From: Thereva unica
Taxonomy: Eukaryota > Arthropoda > Insecta > Diptera > Therevidae
Assembly (NCBI GenBank): GCA_949987705.1
Contig: OX465281.1
Location: forward strand, 101,889,248 to 101,953,247
Direction of reading: 5' to 3'
DNA: 64,000 nucleotides
The notes beneath the pieces were generated by a model. That model was not told the DNA's origin. It ran no database searches and saw only the letters and a program-made list of their open reading frames with translations. Each line of letters opens with the position of its first letter. Position 1 is the stretch's first letter. A program made the translations under genes and the position numbers. Positions 1 through 10,024 of the stretch are shown piece by piece.

Positions 1-1080
1 TGAAAGAGTATGATAAGTAGAACACCATAGGCAATAAAGTATACTCAATATATCGTTTGGTCCATGGCGATCATCTCAAGCGGGCGGATTACCATTTTCT
101 TCACAACCCCTTCGAGATGGGTATCAAATGAGAGAGTATGATAAGTAGAACACATAAGCAATATAGTATACTCAATATATATCGTTTGGTCCATAGCGGC
201 CATCTCCAGAGGTTGGATTACGGATATTTTCACACCTCTCGATATGGATTTCAAATGAAAGGGTATGATAAGTAGAACACCATAAGCAATATAGTATACT
301 CAATATATCGTTTGGTCCATGGCGGTCATCTCAAGAGGGAGGATGATCATTTTCTTCACTCCCCCTCGACATTGGTATCAAATGAAAGGGCATTATAAGA
401 AGAATGCCATAGACCATGTCTTTAGATTCATGGCGGCCATCTCAAGAGGGCGGATTGCGATTTTCTTCACAACACCCGAGACATGGGTATCAAATGAAAG
501 GCTATGAAAAGTAGAACACCATAAGCAATATAGTATACTCAATTTATAATTTGGTCCATGGCGGCCATCTCAAAAGGGCGGTTTACCATTTTCTTCACAA
601 CTCCTTCTAGATGGGTATCAAATGAGAGAGTATGATAAGTAGAACACCATATGCAATATAGTATACTCAATATATCGTTTGGTCCATAGCGGCCATCTCA
701 AGAGTGCGGATTAATATTTTCTTCACAACCCCTTCGACATGGGTATCAAATGAAAGAGTATGATAAGTAGAACACCATAGGCAATATAGTATACTCAATA
801 TATCATTTGGTCCATGGCGGCCATCTCAAAAGGGCGGTTTACCATTTTCTTCACAACTCCTTCTAGATGGGTATCAAATGAGAGAGTATGATAAGTAGAA
901 CACCATATGCAATATAGTATACTCAATATATCGTTTGGTCCATAGCGGCCATCTCAAGAGTGCGGATTAATATTTTCTTCACAACCCCTTCGACATGGGT
1001 ATCAAATGAAAGAGTATGATAAGTAGAACACCATAGGCAATATAGTATACTCAATATATCATTTGGTCCGTGGCGATCAT
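1..1080 (+). repeat. ~127-bp minisatellite inside Helitron-like element
   Basis: Degenerate tandem units recur about every 114-130 bp; the landmark GGTATCAAATGA falls near 120, 250, 373, 487, 615, 741, 868 and 994. Each unit also carries TAGTATACTCAATATAT and a GGCGGCCATCTCAAGAGG-like block. Units near 600-990 look nearly duplicated, suggesting recent local expansion. Short open frames here are by-products of the repeat and are not genes. Confidence 0.85.
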
Positions 1081-1201
1081 CTCCCGAAATCAATTTTCCC
1101 AGATTTGTTCTTTTTTCACTATAGCTTTTTCCTATCGCAGACTGTGTCCTCATAATCTTATTTTATTGAAAGGCGTTGCAACGCACGCGGGTTTTTGCTA
1201 G
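1..1201 (+). mobile_element. Helitron-like non-autonomous element, 3' end
   Basis: The stretch ends in GCGTTGCAACGC (1173-1184, a perfect 12-bp palindrome), then a short T-rich spacer and CTAG at 1198-1201 followed by T. That is the layout of a Helitron 3' terminus: a hairpin just before CTRR, with insertion next to T. The body consists of about eight ~127-bp repeats. The same terminus and repeats recur at 39815-40944, where the 5' end is also visible. The 5' end of this copy lies outside the window. No Rep/helicase gene is seen, so it would depend on an autonomous relative. Confidence 0.72.
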
Positions 1202-1384
1202 TTTAATATAAATGATTCAAGTTTATTCATAAAAGTATGCAATCATTTCATCAATGTTTTCTCATGACGTTGTCACGTTAAACTATCGTCCGTAAACCCT
1301 CTTTACAGACAACAAATTTTTTTAATTAATTCTTTTTATTCTTTTTTAGCAATTTTTATTGGAGGAATATGTACATGTTTCGGA
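1202..1384. other. Spacer, no gene seen
   Basis: AT-rich sequence between the Helitron-like terminus and the Polinton-type repeat. I see no coding signal, hairpin or promoter. Confidence 0.5.
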
Positions 1385-2562
1385 CCGAAACACACACATA
1401 ATATAATACGCTGCTGTTTGTAAATGGAGCTCAACCAAAAGTTTCCATGTTCTAGCCAGCTGCCGGCGACATGGAATACGTTTCGGCGTTTCCCACAAGG
1501 AAAATTGAGAATGCTTCCTATTGGTAGGAATAAGGAAGCCTTCCTGTTCGTTGCCCAAAGAAGGTATAGAGAATTTTTTGAATTTTATTTCCGCAAAAGC
1601 TTCATTCTTAGTCTTCCATCCAATGACATGGATGGATAAAAAGAATATGAACTAGAGCACGGAAGAGAATGCTTCCAAACTTCTTCGGAAGGTTTCCAGC
1701 ATTCATGATTGTATGTTTCCTTTTCCTTGTGGGTTCGCCTATTCGACTGCGCGTCTGTATTTTACGTACATATCTGGGGCAGTACCCCAGTAGGGGAAAT
1801 CGCAAGTATTTACTGTGGGAAGTCGATTTGGATATACTTCTTTAATTAGTGTTTTCTGTAATGAGTTATAAGTAATGCAGAGGAGAACGGGTTTGGTAAC
1901 CAAGCGTTTGATTTCGCGCAAAAAGCGTGTTGAAAAACTTCGTAGCTGCTCGTTTTCTTTGTTAATTATCTCAGTTATCTCAGCCATTAAGTTTCTGATC
2001 TTTAATGTATAAACATATATTTGAATTTATGTTTATGATATAAATATAAATCGCTTAATTTTACTATTTTACTGGTTCTGAAAAAATTCAAATTGAATCC
2101 AGTAGATTCCCATAAAAATGTAGATCCGTGACTTTGGCTGAATATAATATGACTTTTTTTGCATATTTGCACAATGATTAAAATAGCAAAAATTTCTGTT
2201 TCGTGACTATTGCATCAACCCGACGATATGTAGTGTGTACCATGTACTACATATTTCCTATGAACTATGCACTATGTATTTATTATTATATTTTAGCCAC
2301 TATTTTTAATAAAAACTACATTATCCCAGTCATCCATCGTCCGATCTTTGTGTGATAAGTTTAAGACAAATATTTTAATTTCCAAAACATTGCAACACAT
2401 TTTGGAGTGAGTGGATATAAGTAACAATTAAATAAACTTTAACAGAATATTCATAAATAAAATATATTAATCCTTATCGTCTTGTATTAAGATTGATTTG
2501 GACATTTAGACTACCCATAGAAGTTAACACTTCTAAAGTGTGGTCCTACGCACACTCGTTTT
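1385..2562 (+). repeat. Left terminal inverted repeat of Polinton-like element
   Basis: The reverse complement matches 8478-10044 with only scattered mismatches, apart from two insertions in the right copy. The inner edge reads AAGTGTGGTCCTACGCACAC followed by a T-run. The outer edge is taken where similarity fades near the ACACACATAATATAATACGC segment. The repeat contains an 82-codon minus-strand ORF. Confidence 0.8.
1739..1987 (-). CDS. 82-aa ORF in left TIR, unknown function
   Basis: An open frame of 82 codons starts at ATG and is repeated without change in the right TIR (9050-9298, plus strand). The predicted protein is charged at its N-terminus, with a Glu/Asn/Lys-rich segment and then Arg/Lys-rich stretches. 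I do not recognise the family and see no signal peptide or membrane segment. Because the two TIRs are nearly identical overall, their sharing this ORF is not evidence of selection. It could be a chance frame or an exon captured in the repeat. Confidence 0.25.
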   Translation of the reverse strand: MAEITEIINKENEQLRSFSTRFLREIKRLVTKPVLLCITYNSLQKTLIKEVYPNRLPTVNTCDFPYWGTAPDMYVKYRRAVE

Positions 2563-2600
2563 TTTTTTTTTTGAAACTTTTTCTTCCCATTGTATTTTAA

Positions 2601-2640
2601 TGAGCGGGGGTGTAGTGTGACGTAAAGCTACACCCCTCAT
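2601..2640. other. Hairpin next to left TIR inner edge
   Basis: GGGGTGTAG and CTACACCCC pair across a 12-nt loop, with TGAG/CTCA-like bases extending the stem. It lies about 40 bp inside the inner TIR edge of the Polinton-like element. Its function is unknown. Confidence 0.5.
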
Positions 2641-2777
2641 TTTATTTTTTTTAAAAAAGGAGCTCAAAATTGATTCTTTAGGGAACAAATTAGCACATAA
2701 AAAGCACTAAATTTTGGACTTTACCCCATCACTCTCCGCTTAAAGGGGGGTGCCGCTCGACTCACCAAAACTTTTGG

Positions 2778-3120
2778 TTTTTTCTTGTTTGTCCACAACC
2801 TACTAAAAGAAGAAAATTAAGTGATGAAAATGAGATATATTGTGATGCTTGTAAAATAGTAATAGCAAAAAATCTTTATTCAGCCCATGTGAGAACTAAT
2901 AAGCATAAGGGCAATATATGCATTGATTGTGATGATAACTTTAAAAAAATTGAAAGTGCATTTAAATCGCGCATAGTAAGTTATCGGTTAAGTGCGATAA
3001 ATATAAATCCAAGTATAGAATCATTTCAAACTGCTAACTCTAGCAAACTAATTACACTATATGAAAAATATCGTGAAACTCAATTAACATATAAATTAAA
3101 TCTCGAGATTTTTGCTCTTT
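2778..3120 (+). pseudogene. Polinton DNA polymerase, N-terminal part
   Basis: An open frame without its own clear start encodes a Cys-x2-Cys ... His-x5-His zinc-finger-like block (Cys codons near 2857, His near 2902), followed by a Lys/Tyr-rich segment. In insect Polinton-type polymerases such zinc-finger segments precede the exonuclease domain. The frame runs straight into the LINE at 3121 and resumes near 6276 in the same protein context. Homology to the N-terminal extension is from memory of the family. The coding interpretation rests on the open frame and its continuation beyond the LINE. Confidence 0.5.
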
Positions 3121-3297
3121 ATGGGTGGGCAAAACCGAACCGTCACCTCCCCGTGGTGCCCACTGGATAGCCAACTAACGACGGTAGTAGCGAGCGTGGG
3201 ACGCTATATTCCCGCATACCGGCGACGGGCTGGCAACCCGTCCTGGCATTACCATATTGCCACGAGACCTACAACTGAGCCTCGGATAGGATTGACT

Positions 3298-4127
3298 ACA
3301 CAACGAAGACCCGGATATCGTATTAAGGACCATGATTTACGAATTTTTTCTTGGAATGTAAGGACATTGTATCAACCTGGCAGATTAAAAGTTCTACTAA
3401 ACGAATTAGATAAATGTAAAAGTGATCTAACAGCAATACAAGAGGTGAGATGGATTGGAAAGAGGATCCTAGAGAAAAAACGCACAATATATTCTATAGC
3501 TGTTACGAGAAAAATCATACTTTTGGGACGGCATTCATTGTAAGAAAACAAATTAAACATCTAGTTATGAGGTTTGACGCTATAGACGAAAGAATATGTA
3601 AAATACGCATAAGAGGGAGATTCTTTAACTACTCCATAATAAATATACATGCCCCGATTGAAGATGCACTAGAAGAAGTCAAAGATGCATTCTATGAAAC
3701 CTTAGATAGAGCGCTAAGAAACTGTCCTAGTCATGATGTAAAAATTATTATAGGAGATGCAAATGCAAAAATCGGACATGAAAGGACATACCGACCAACA
3801 ATAGGATCATTCAGTCTACATGACGAAACAAACGAAAACGGTATGAGACTGATCAGTTTTGCAATGATGAATAATATGGTAATCGCAGACACAAGATTCC
3901 AGCGGAAAGATATACACAAGGTAACCTGGAGATCTCCAGATGGAAGAACGCAAAACTCAATTGACCATATACTAATAGATGCGCGTCACTGCTCAGAAGT
4001 ACTAGGTGTTAGATCTTATCGTGGTGCAAACATCGACTCTGACCACTATATGATTGGGGCGAGAATCAGAAGCAGAATATCGATCGCAACGAAGCAAGAA
4101 CTCGCAAGGAAAGAAAATTTAACGTGA
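3298..4127 (+). pseudogene. LINE endonuclease domain, frameshifted
   Basis: The APE-like endonuclease of a non-LTR retrotransposon nicks target DNA to prime reverse transcription. Visible motifs are SWNVRTLYQPG near the start, IQEVRWIG near 3438, GDANAKIG near 3755 and SIDHILID followed by DSDHYM near 4040. The frame shifts between the IQEVRWIG block (frame of 3112-3543) and the later part (frame of 3450-4127), around 3480-3500. Further lesions lie between 4115 and 4180, before the RT frame. The endonuclease of this copy is therefore broken. Confidence 0.8.
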
Positions 4128-4181
4128 AATTGTTAAAAGAAGAGGTAAAACAAGAAGAATGTAGATGAAATAAATAGAAGA

Positions 4182-6242
4182 GTGACAAATGCAAGTAACG
4201 ACAGCGCCGAAGACATAGAGGTTAAATGGAGTAACTTAAAAACCCTAATCAAAGAATCAGCGTCAAATACTCTAGGATACGAGCCCCGTGAAAGAAGAAA
4301 TGAATGGTTCGACGATGACTGTGCACGAGTAACGCAGGAAAAGAATGTAGCATATCAAGTGATGTTACAGAAGCACAGAACGAGAAATGCAGCTGAGCTG
4401 TACAAAGAAAAAAGAAGGCAGGAGAAAAGAGTGCACAAAGCGAAGAAAAAGGAGTACTGGGAAAACGAAATGTTAAAAATAGAAGAAGCGAACAGCCGAA
4501 ACGACGTCAGGCAACTATATAAAAAAGTAAATGAGCACCGAGTCGGTTTCAAGCCCAGAGTAACTATGTGCAAAAATAAGAATGGGGAAATCTTAAGCAC
4601 CAAAGAACTAGTTCTAACTAGATGGTGCGAACACTTCAAAGAACTGCTAGCTGGAGATGAGGAGCAACCGCCAACAGAAAACGTGGAAGTAGCAGAAGAA
4701 CTAGCGGGAGATATGCCTACATCAGAAGACGTACAAGACGCAGTGAAAAAACTAAAAAACAACAAATCTCCGGGCAAAGATAACATTGTAGCAGAGCTAT
4801 TAAAAAAAGGAGGTGGAAACGTAATATTAAGCCTGCATGAAATCGTAACACTAATATGGACCCAGAAGCAAATACCATCGGAATGGAGCGAGGGCATTTT
4901 GTGCCCTATACATAAAAAAGAAGATCAGCTAAACTGCCGTAACTATAGAGGCATCACTCTACTGAACGTAGCTTATAAAATATTTTCGAATATTTTATAC
5001 GTTAAACTGCAGCCTTACGCAGAAGAAGCTCTGGGAAACTATCAAAGCGGATTCCGTCCCGGAAGATCCACCACAGACCATATTTTCACTCTTAGGCAGG
5101 TCCTAGAAAAGGCGAATGAATTTAACATAAACATACATTCGCTATTCATAGACTTCAGAAACGCCTATGATAAAATAAAACGTGAAGAATTATACAAAGC
5201 TATGGAGTACCTAAGATTCCCCAAACACCTCGTAAATTTGACCAAAATGACAATGAAAGAGGTATTATGCAGAATAAGAATTGAAGGAGAGCTATCAGAA
5301 CCATTCAACGCCACAGTAGGACTAAGACAAGGAGATGCCCTATCGTGCTTACTATTTAACGTAGCTATGGAAAAAGTGATAAGAGACGCAGGAATTAACA
5401 CCGCGGGCAGTATTTTCAACAAGTCGGTACAAATATTGGCGTACGCTGACGACATCGTAATACTAGCCAGATCCCCCGTAGCAATGAAAGAAGCCTTCAT
5501 ATCGCTAGAAAGAGCAGCAAAGAAATTCGGACTAGCAATTAATGAAGAGAAAACGAAATATATGTGCATCTCCAAAAGACGTAATGATCGCCAGAATATG
5601 ACAATTGATACATACAACATCGAAGCAGTAAAAGAATTTATATATCTAGGGACGCTAATTTCAAAAGACAACGACACGACATTAGAAGTTAAAAGGAGAT
5701 TAGCGCTGGGAAACAGATGCTACTTTGGGCTACGTAAACATTTCTTATCAAGGAACATATCAAGAAGCACTAAAGTAAAACTGTACAGAACTCTTATAAG
5801 GCCAATACTACTGTATGGATCCGAAACCTGGACATTAAGAAGTAACGAAGAACACCTCCTAGGGTGCTTCGAAAGAAAAATCCTGCGCACTATATATGGA
5901 GGAATCAACGAAAACGGTGTTTGGAGGAGAAGATACAATCACGAATTGTATCAGTTGTATAAAGATCCAAACATCATTAAAACTATAAAAATTAACAGAA
6001 TCCGATGGGCAGGACATGTTGAACGTAGCAGTGACGACAGCATAACAAAAATTATTATGAACAAGAGACCAGACGGACACAGAGGTACGGGACGTCCAAA
6101 AAAGGGATATATAGACAGCGTAGAAGAAGATCTACGAACCCTAGGTATAAGAAATTGGAGACTTCAAGCCAGGGACCGACAGTTCTGGAGGAGGATGTTG
6201 CAGGAAGCCAAGGCCAATAACAGGCTGTGGAGCTATTTATGA
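4182..6242 (+). CDS. RTE LINE reverse transcriptase (686 aa, open)
   Basis: A long uninterrupted frame covers the RT and C-terminal region of an RTE-type LINE. RT landmarks are NNKSPGKDNI, YRGITLLNVAYKI, FRPGRSTTDH, FIDFRNAYD (motif A), LRQGDALS and the catalytic YADD at 5442-5453. Downstream come YGSETWTL and RWAGHVERS, typical of this clade's C-terminus. Catalytic residues are intact, but the upstream endonuclease is in other frames, so the element is unlikely to be autonomous. The ATG at 4182 may only be the first in-frame Met after the frameshifts, not the native start. Its homologue is at 51073-54105. Confidence 0.88.
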   Translation: MTNASNDSAEDIEVKWSNLKTLIKESASNTLGYEPRERRNEWFDDDCARVTQEKNVAYQVMLQKHRTRNAAELYKEKRRQEKRVHKAKKKEYWENEMLKIEEANSRNDVRQLYKKVNEHRVGFKPRVTMCKNKNGEILSTKELVLTRWCEHFKELLAGDEEQPPTENVEVAEELAGDMPTSEDVQDAVKKLKNNKSPGKDNIVAELLKKGGGNVILSLHEIVTLIWTQKQIPSEWSEGILCPIHKKEDQLNCRNYRGITLLNVAYKIFSNILYVKLQPYAEEALGNYQSGFRPGRSTTDHIFTLRQVLEKANEFNINIHSLFIDFRNAYDKIKREELYKAMEYLRFPKHLVNLTKMTMKEVLCRIRIEGELSEPFNATVGLRQGDALSCLLFNVAMEKVIRDAGINTAGSIFNKSVQILAYADDIVILARSPVAMKEAFISLERAAKKFGLAINEEKTKYMCISKRRNDRQNMTIDTYNIEAVKEFIYLGTLISKDNDTTLEVKRRLALGNRCYFGLRKHFLSRNISRSTKVKLYRTLIRPILLYGSETWTLRSNEEHLLGCFERKILRTIYGGINENGVWRRRYNHELYQLYKDPNIIKTIKINRIRWAGHVERSSDDSITKIIMNKRPDGHRGTGRPKKGYIDSVEEDLRTLGIRNWRLQARDRQFWRRMLQEAKANNRLWSYL

Positions 6243-6275
6243 TGATGATATAAAGAAGAGAAGAAGAGAAGAAGA

Positions 6276-7110
6276 GGAACCTTTAAAGGATATTAAATCA
6301 TTTAACACTAAAAATAAAATTATATCAGCGTCGAGTGATTTCCAGCAAATATGTGATGAATTTACAAGTGAAATAGTTGCAAAGAGTGAAGAGTTTCAGG
6401 AGCGAGATTCTGGATGGGCAATTGAAAGTGTTTTATATTTAGAAATAAATATTAATAAATATGCACCCATTTCAGGTTCATCATATATAGAACTACCGAA
6501 ATGGATTAGAAGTAAAAAAGCTGTAATTAATGTTAGAATCAATGATAATATGTGTTTCGCGTGGGCAGTGGCAACATCGCAATATCCAGCTAAAAATAAC
6601 GCGGATAGAACTACATCATATCCAAAAGCTAGTGATATTTTCGATTTAAGTAGTTTAGAATTCCCTATGGAAACAACATTAGTACATTCGAGTGTTTATG
6701 GTGTAGAAAACAAAAAATTATAGGTCCCTTGTATTATACCAATAAGAGAGAAAACCACGTAAATCTGCTACACATTGAAGAAGGGGATAAGCAGCATTAT
6801 TGTTGGATAAAAAATTTAGATAGATTAGTAAGTAGACAAATATCACAGCGACATAATCGAAAGTGGCTCTGTGATGGCTGTTTAATTTATTTAAGAAATG
6901 AAAAAGATTTGAGGGAACATAATTTACTTGAATGTAATAGAATAGTCACCTCACTCCCCACTGAAGATAATAACATTTTAAAATTTAGAAACTATAAATC
7001 AGAATTAAGGGTGCCCTTCACAATACATATATGCCGACTTCGAATGTACCTTGAAACCAATAAGTACTTGCAACCCAAACCCTTCATCTTCCTTTACTAA
7101 TAATACACAT
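6276..7110 (+). pseudogene. Polinton DNA polymerase, middle part
   Basis: The frame resumes after the LINE and stays open to a stop near 6723. It includes the block SGWAIESVLYLEININKYAP near 6412, which I recall from the N-terminal extension of insect Polinton-type polymerases. A stop or frame change then leads to 6729-7100, with CWIKNLDRLVS and KWLCDGCLIYL. A further frame change near 7015 leads into a YADFECTL-like block, the Exo I motif with its Asp-x-Glu, in an adjacent frame. The gene is clearly decayed. Confidence 0.62.
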
Positions 7111-7242
7111 TTTCACGAACCTCATAGCTTCGCATATTTTATAAAATGTAGTTATGATGACTACAAGTAAATAAGTAAATTTGAAACGTATAGAGGTGAT
7201 GATTGTGTGAAAGTTTTCATGAGTAGACTCGAAAGTGATGCT

Positions 7243-7266
7243 TATATATATATATATATATATATG
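7243..7266. repeat. (TA)n microsatellite
   Basis: A short run of alternating T and A sits inside the decayed polymerase gene, between the Exo I block and the HNH-like block. It is probably a slippage expansion in non-functional DNA. Confidence 0.9.
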
Positions 7267-7307
7267 ACATTTTAAATACTATAATACCTGTAAATCCATT
7301 ATCTATT

Positions 7308-8243
7308 ATGCAGAAATTTCAATTTCAAACTGCAACTAAATGTCATATATGTGCTGAAATTTTAAATAATGATAAGGTGTTAGATCACGATCATCTAACT
7401 GGTGAGTTTCGAGGTGCAGCACATAAGCAATGTAATTTGAGCTATCAGACCCCCAAATTTATCCCAGTAATATTTCAAAACCTATCAGGTTATGACTCTC
7501 ATTTCATCGTTAGAGAGTTTGGTATGTGTGAGGAAAAAATTGATGTACTCGCTAATAATAAAGAAAAATATATATCCTTCACAAAGCATATTCAAGTTGA
7601 TAACCGGAAAAATCTAAAATTGCGATTTATTGATTCTTTTCGTTTTATGTCTTCCAGCTTGGATAAACTAGCTACAAATTTAGATTCACCTCAATTTTCA
7701 GAAATACGTCGAACTTTTCCTAAAGAAGATGAATTTAATTTAATTCGACAAAAAGGAGTGTTCCCCTATGAATATATCGATAACATAAAAAGGTTGGAAG
7801 AAAAATGCTTACCCCCTCAACACGCTTTCAATAGTTCATTGAATTCCTCACAAATCACTACTGCAGAATATATGCGTGCTAAGTTAATATGGCGAAAATT
7901 TCATATAAATAACTTAGGTGAATATAGTGATCTATATTTAAAGACTGATGTACTTCTTCTCACTGATGTATTTGAAAATTTTCGTAATGTATATTTAGAA
8001 GCATACAAATTAGATCCATGTCATTATTATACAGCACCAAGCCTTAGTTGGGATGCGATGCTGAAAATGACTAAAGTCGAACTGGAACTTCTAACTGATA
8101 CCGATATGTTTAATTTCTTTAAAAAATCAATTAGAGGTGGATTAAGTCAATGTAGTGGAAGATATTCTAAAGCGAATAATAAATATACACCTAATTACGA
8201 TAGTTCAAAAGAGTCTATATATGTACATATATCACATATTTAG
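7308..8243 (+). pseudogene. Polinton protein-primed DNA polymerase B, HNH-like and exonuclease part
   Basis: This 311-codon frame begins with CHICAEILNNDKVLDHDHLT and GAAHKQCNLSY, a Cys/His endonuclease-VII-like module common in animal Polinton polymerases. NLSGYDSHFIVREFG (Exo II) follows near 7472, then YLKTDVLLLTDVFENFR (Exo III) near 7930. Family members proof-read and extend from a protein primer. The frame ends at 8243, just before the polymerase motif A region. It is the longest intact piece of this gene, and about a third of a usual Polinton polymerase. Confidence 0.82.
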
Positions 8244-8491
8244 ATAACCAATACGGGTGGGCGATGTCTAAATATTTGCCGAAAAAAGACTTTCGGTGGT
8301 TAATGGAATCTGAAATTGGAGCCTTAGATTTACAGAAACTGGGTGATGAAGACTCAAAAGGGTATATTTTTGAAGTCGATTTAGAATATTCTGAGGAATT
8401 ACATGAACTTCACAATGATTTCCCATTCTGCCCTGAAAATATCACACCTCCATATGAACAAAGTAAAAATAAAAAAAACGAGTGTGCGTAG
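8244..8491 (+). pseudogene. Polinton polymerase, motif A fragment cut at TIR
   Basis: Immediately after the previous frame the sequence encodes a shortened YLDNQYGWAMS block, equivalent to the LDxNNLYGxAM region of family B polymerases, with a few residues missing. The open frame 8264-8491 follows and runs into the inner edge of the right TIR (8478). Polymerase motifs B and C (the DTD region) are absent. An internal deletion has joined the palm domain directly to the inverted repeat. Confidence 0.65.
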
Positions 8492-9049
8492 GACCACACT
8501 TTAGAAGTGTTAACTTCTATGGGTAGTCTAAATGTCCAAATCAATCTTAATACAAGACGATAAGGATTAATATATTTTATTTATGAATATTCTGTTAAAG
8601 TTTATATAATTGTTACTTATATCCACTCACTCCAAAATGTGTTGCAATGTTTTGGAAATTAAAATATTTGTCTTAAACTTATCACACAAAGATCGGACGA
8701 TGGATGACTGGGATAATGTAGTTTTTATTAAAAATAGTGGCTAAAATATAATAATAAATACATAGTGCATAGTTCATAGGAAATATATAGTACATAGTAC
8801 ACAGTACATATCGTCGGGTTGATGCAATAGTCACGAAACAGAAATTTTTGTTATTTTAAACATTGTGCAAATATGCAAAAAAAGTCATATTATATTCAGC
8901 CAAAGTCACGGATCTACATTTTTATGGGAATCTACTGGATTCAATTTGAATTTTTTCAGAACCAGTAAAATAGTAAAATTAAGCGATTTATATTTATATC
9001 ATAAACATAAATTCAAATATATGTTTATACATTAAAGATCAGAAACTTA

Positions 9050-9298
9050 ATGGCTGAGATAACTGAGATAATTAACAAAGAAAACGAGCAGCTACGAAGT
9101 TTTTCAACACGCTTTTTGCGCGAAATCAAACGCTTGGTTACCAAACCCGTTCTCCTCTGCATTACTTATAACTCATTACAGAAAACACTAATTAAAGAAG
9201 TATATCCAAATCGACTTCCCACAGTAAATACTTGCGATTTCCCCTACTGGGGTACTGCCCCAGATATGTACGTAAAATACAGACGCGCAGTCGAATAG
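9050..9298 (+). CDS. 82-aa ORF in right TIR, unknown function
   Basis: This is the same 82-codon frame as the minus-strand ORF in the left TIR, with an identical predicted protein. It starts at the ATG that follows an AT-rich stretch and ends at TAG. It is not a recognised family. The small overlapping frames in other registers are probably shadows. Confidence 0.25.
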   Translation: MAEITEIINKENEQLRSFSTRFLREIKRLVTKPVLLCITYNSLQKTLIKEVYPNRLPTVNTCDFPYWGTAPDMYVKYRRAVE

Positions 9299-9429
9299 GC
9301 GAACCCACAAGGAAAAGGAAACATACAATCATGAATGCTGGAAACCTTCCGAAGAAGTTTGGAAGCATTCTCTTCCGTGCTCTAGTTCATATTCTTTTTA
9401 TCCATCCATGTCATTGGATGGAAGACTAA

Positions 9430-9679
9430 GGGCCCTATTGTGGAACGAGTCGATTTGACGACTTTGAGTCGACGTTAAAATTTCATACTGAGAAAGTCGA
9501 TTTTTATCGATTAAAACATAAATATGAGTCGATTACATTTTTGGCGTCGACTTGACAATTATGTAATCGACTCATGATAATGCTTTTATCGACTAATTTC
9601 GACAAAAAACGACTTTCGCAAAAAGAAATTTTAACATCGACTCATAGTCGTCAAATTGACGATATCCACAATAGGCCCC
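9430..9679. mobile_element. 250-bp Harbinger-like MITE
   Basis: It is bounded by terminal inverted repeats GGGCCCTATTGTGG and CCACAATAGGCCCC and flanked by TAA on each side (9427-9429 and 9680-9682). The left TIR of the host element holds the uninterrupted site with a single TAA, so the empty site is visible in this window. A 3-bp TWA duplication is typical of PIF/Harbinger. Much of the interior is self-complementary around repeated GTCGA motifs, so it can fold on itself. Confidence 0.85.
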
Positions 9680-10024
9680 TAAGAATGAAGCTTTTGCGGA
9701 AATAAAATTCAAAAAATTCTCTATACCTTCTTTGGGCAACGAACAGGAAGGCTTCCTTATTCCTACCAATAGGAAGCATTCTCAATTTTCCTTGTGGGAA
9801 ACGCCGAAACGTATTCCATGTCGCCGAGAGCGATTAATCCAAGCAAAATATTTAAATATTGCAGCCATTTAGCTGGCTAGAGCATGGCAACTTTTAGTCG
9901 AGGTCCAGCAACAAACAGCAGCGATGGTCACGCGCATTTTTGCTTCGCTCCCGTTTCTGGGCACTTGTGCCTATGCAGCTGGTTAGAGCATGGAAACTTT
10001 TGGTTGAGCTCCACTTACAAACGG

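Larger units (their letters stand above)
3121..6275 (+). mobile_element. RTE-type LINE (copy A) inside the Polinton polymerase
   Basis: The 5' end (GGGTGGGCAAAACCGAACCG) resembles the 5' end of the complete copy at 50934, which supports a near-full-length element. It encodes an apurinic-type endonuclease followed by a reverse transcriptase. It ends in a short TGATGATGAT tail and a GAA/GAG-rich stretch, like other RTE elements. The polymerase gene is open on both sides, so the LINE landed in a coding region. No clean TSD could be assigned. Confidence 0.8.

Noticed and set aside
1..1080. Regular repeats resembling a CRISPR array
   Set aside because: Units are ~127 bp, degenerate, without short unique spacers, in an insect-type genome, and end in a Helitron-like terminus.
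4355..4897. 180-codon minus-strand ORF inside RTE LINE A
   Set aside because: Antisense shadow of the charged LINE linker and early RT; Ser/Phe/Leu-rich by complementarity.
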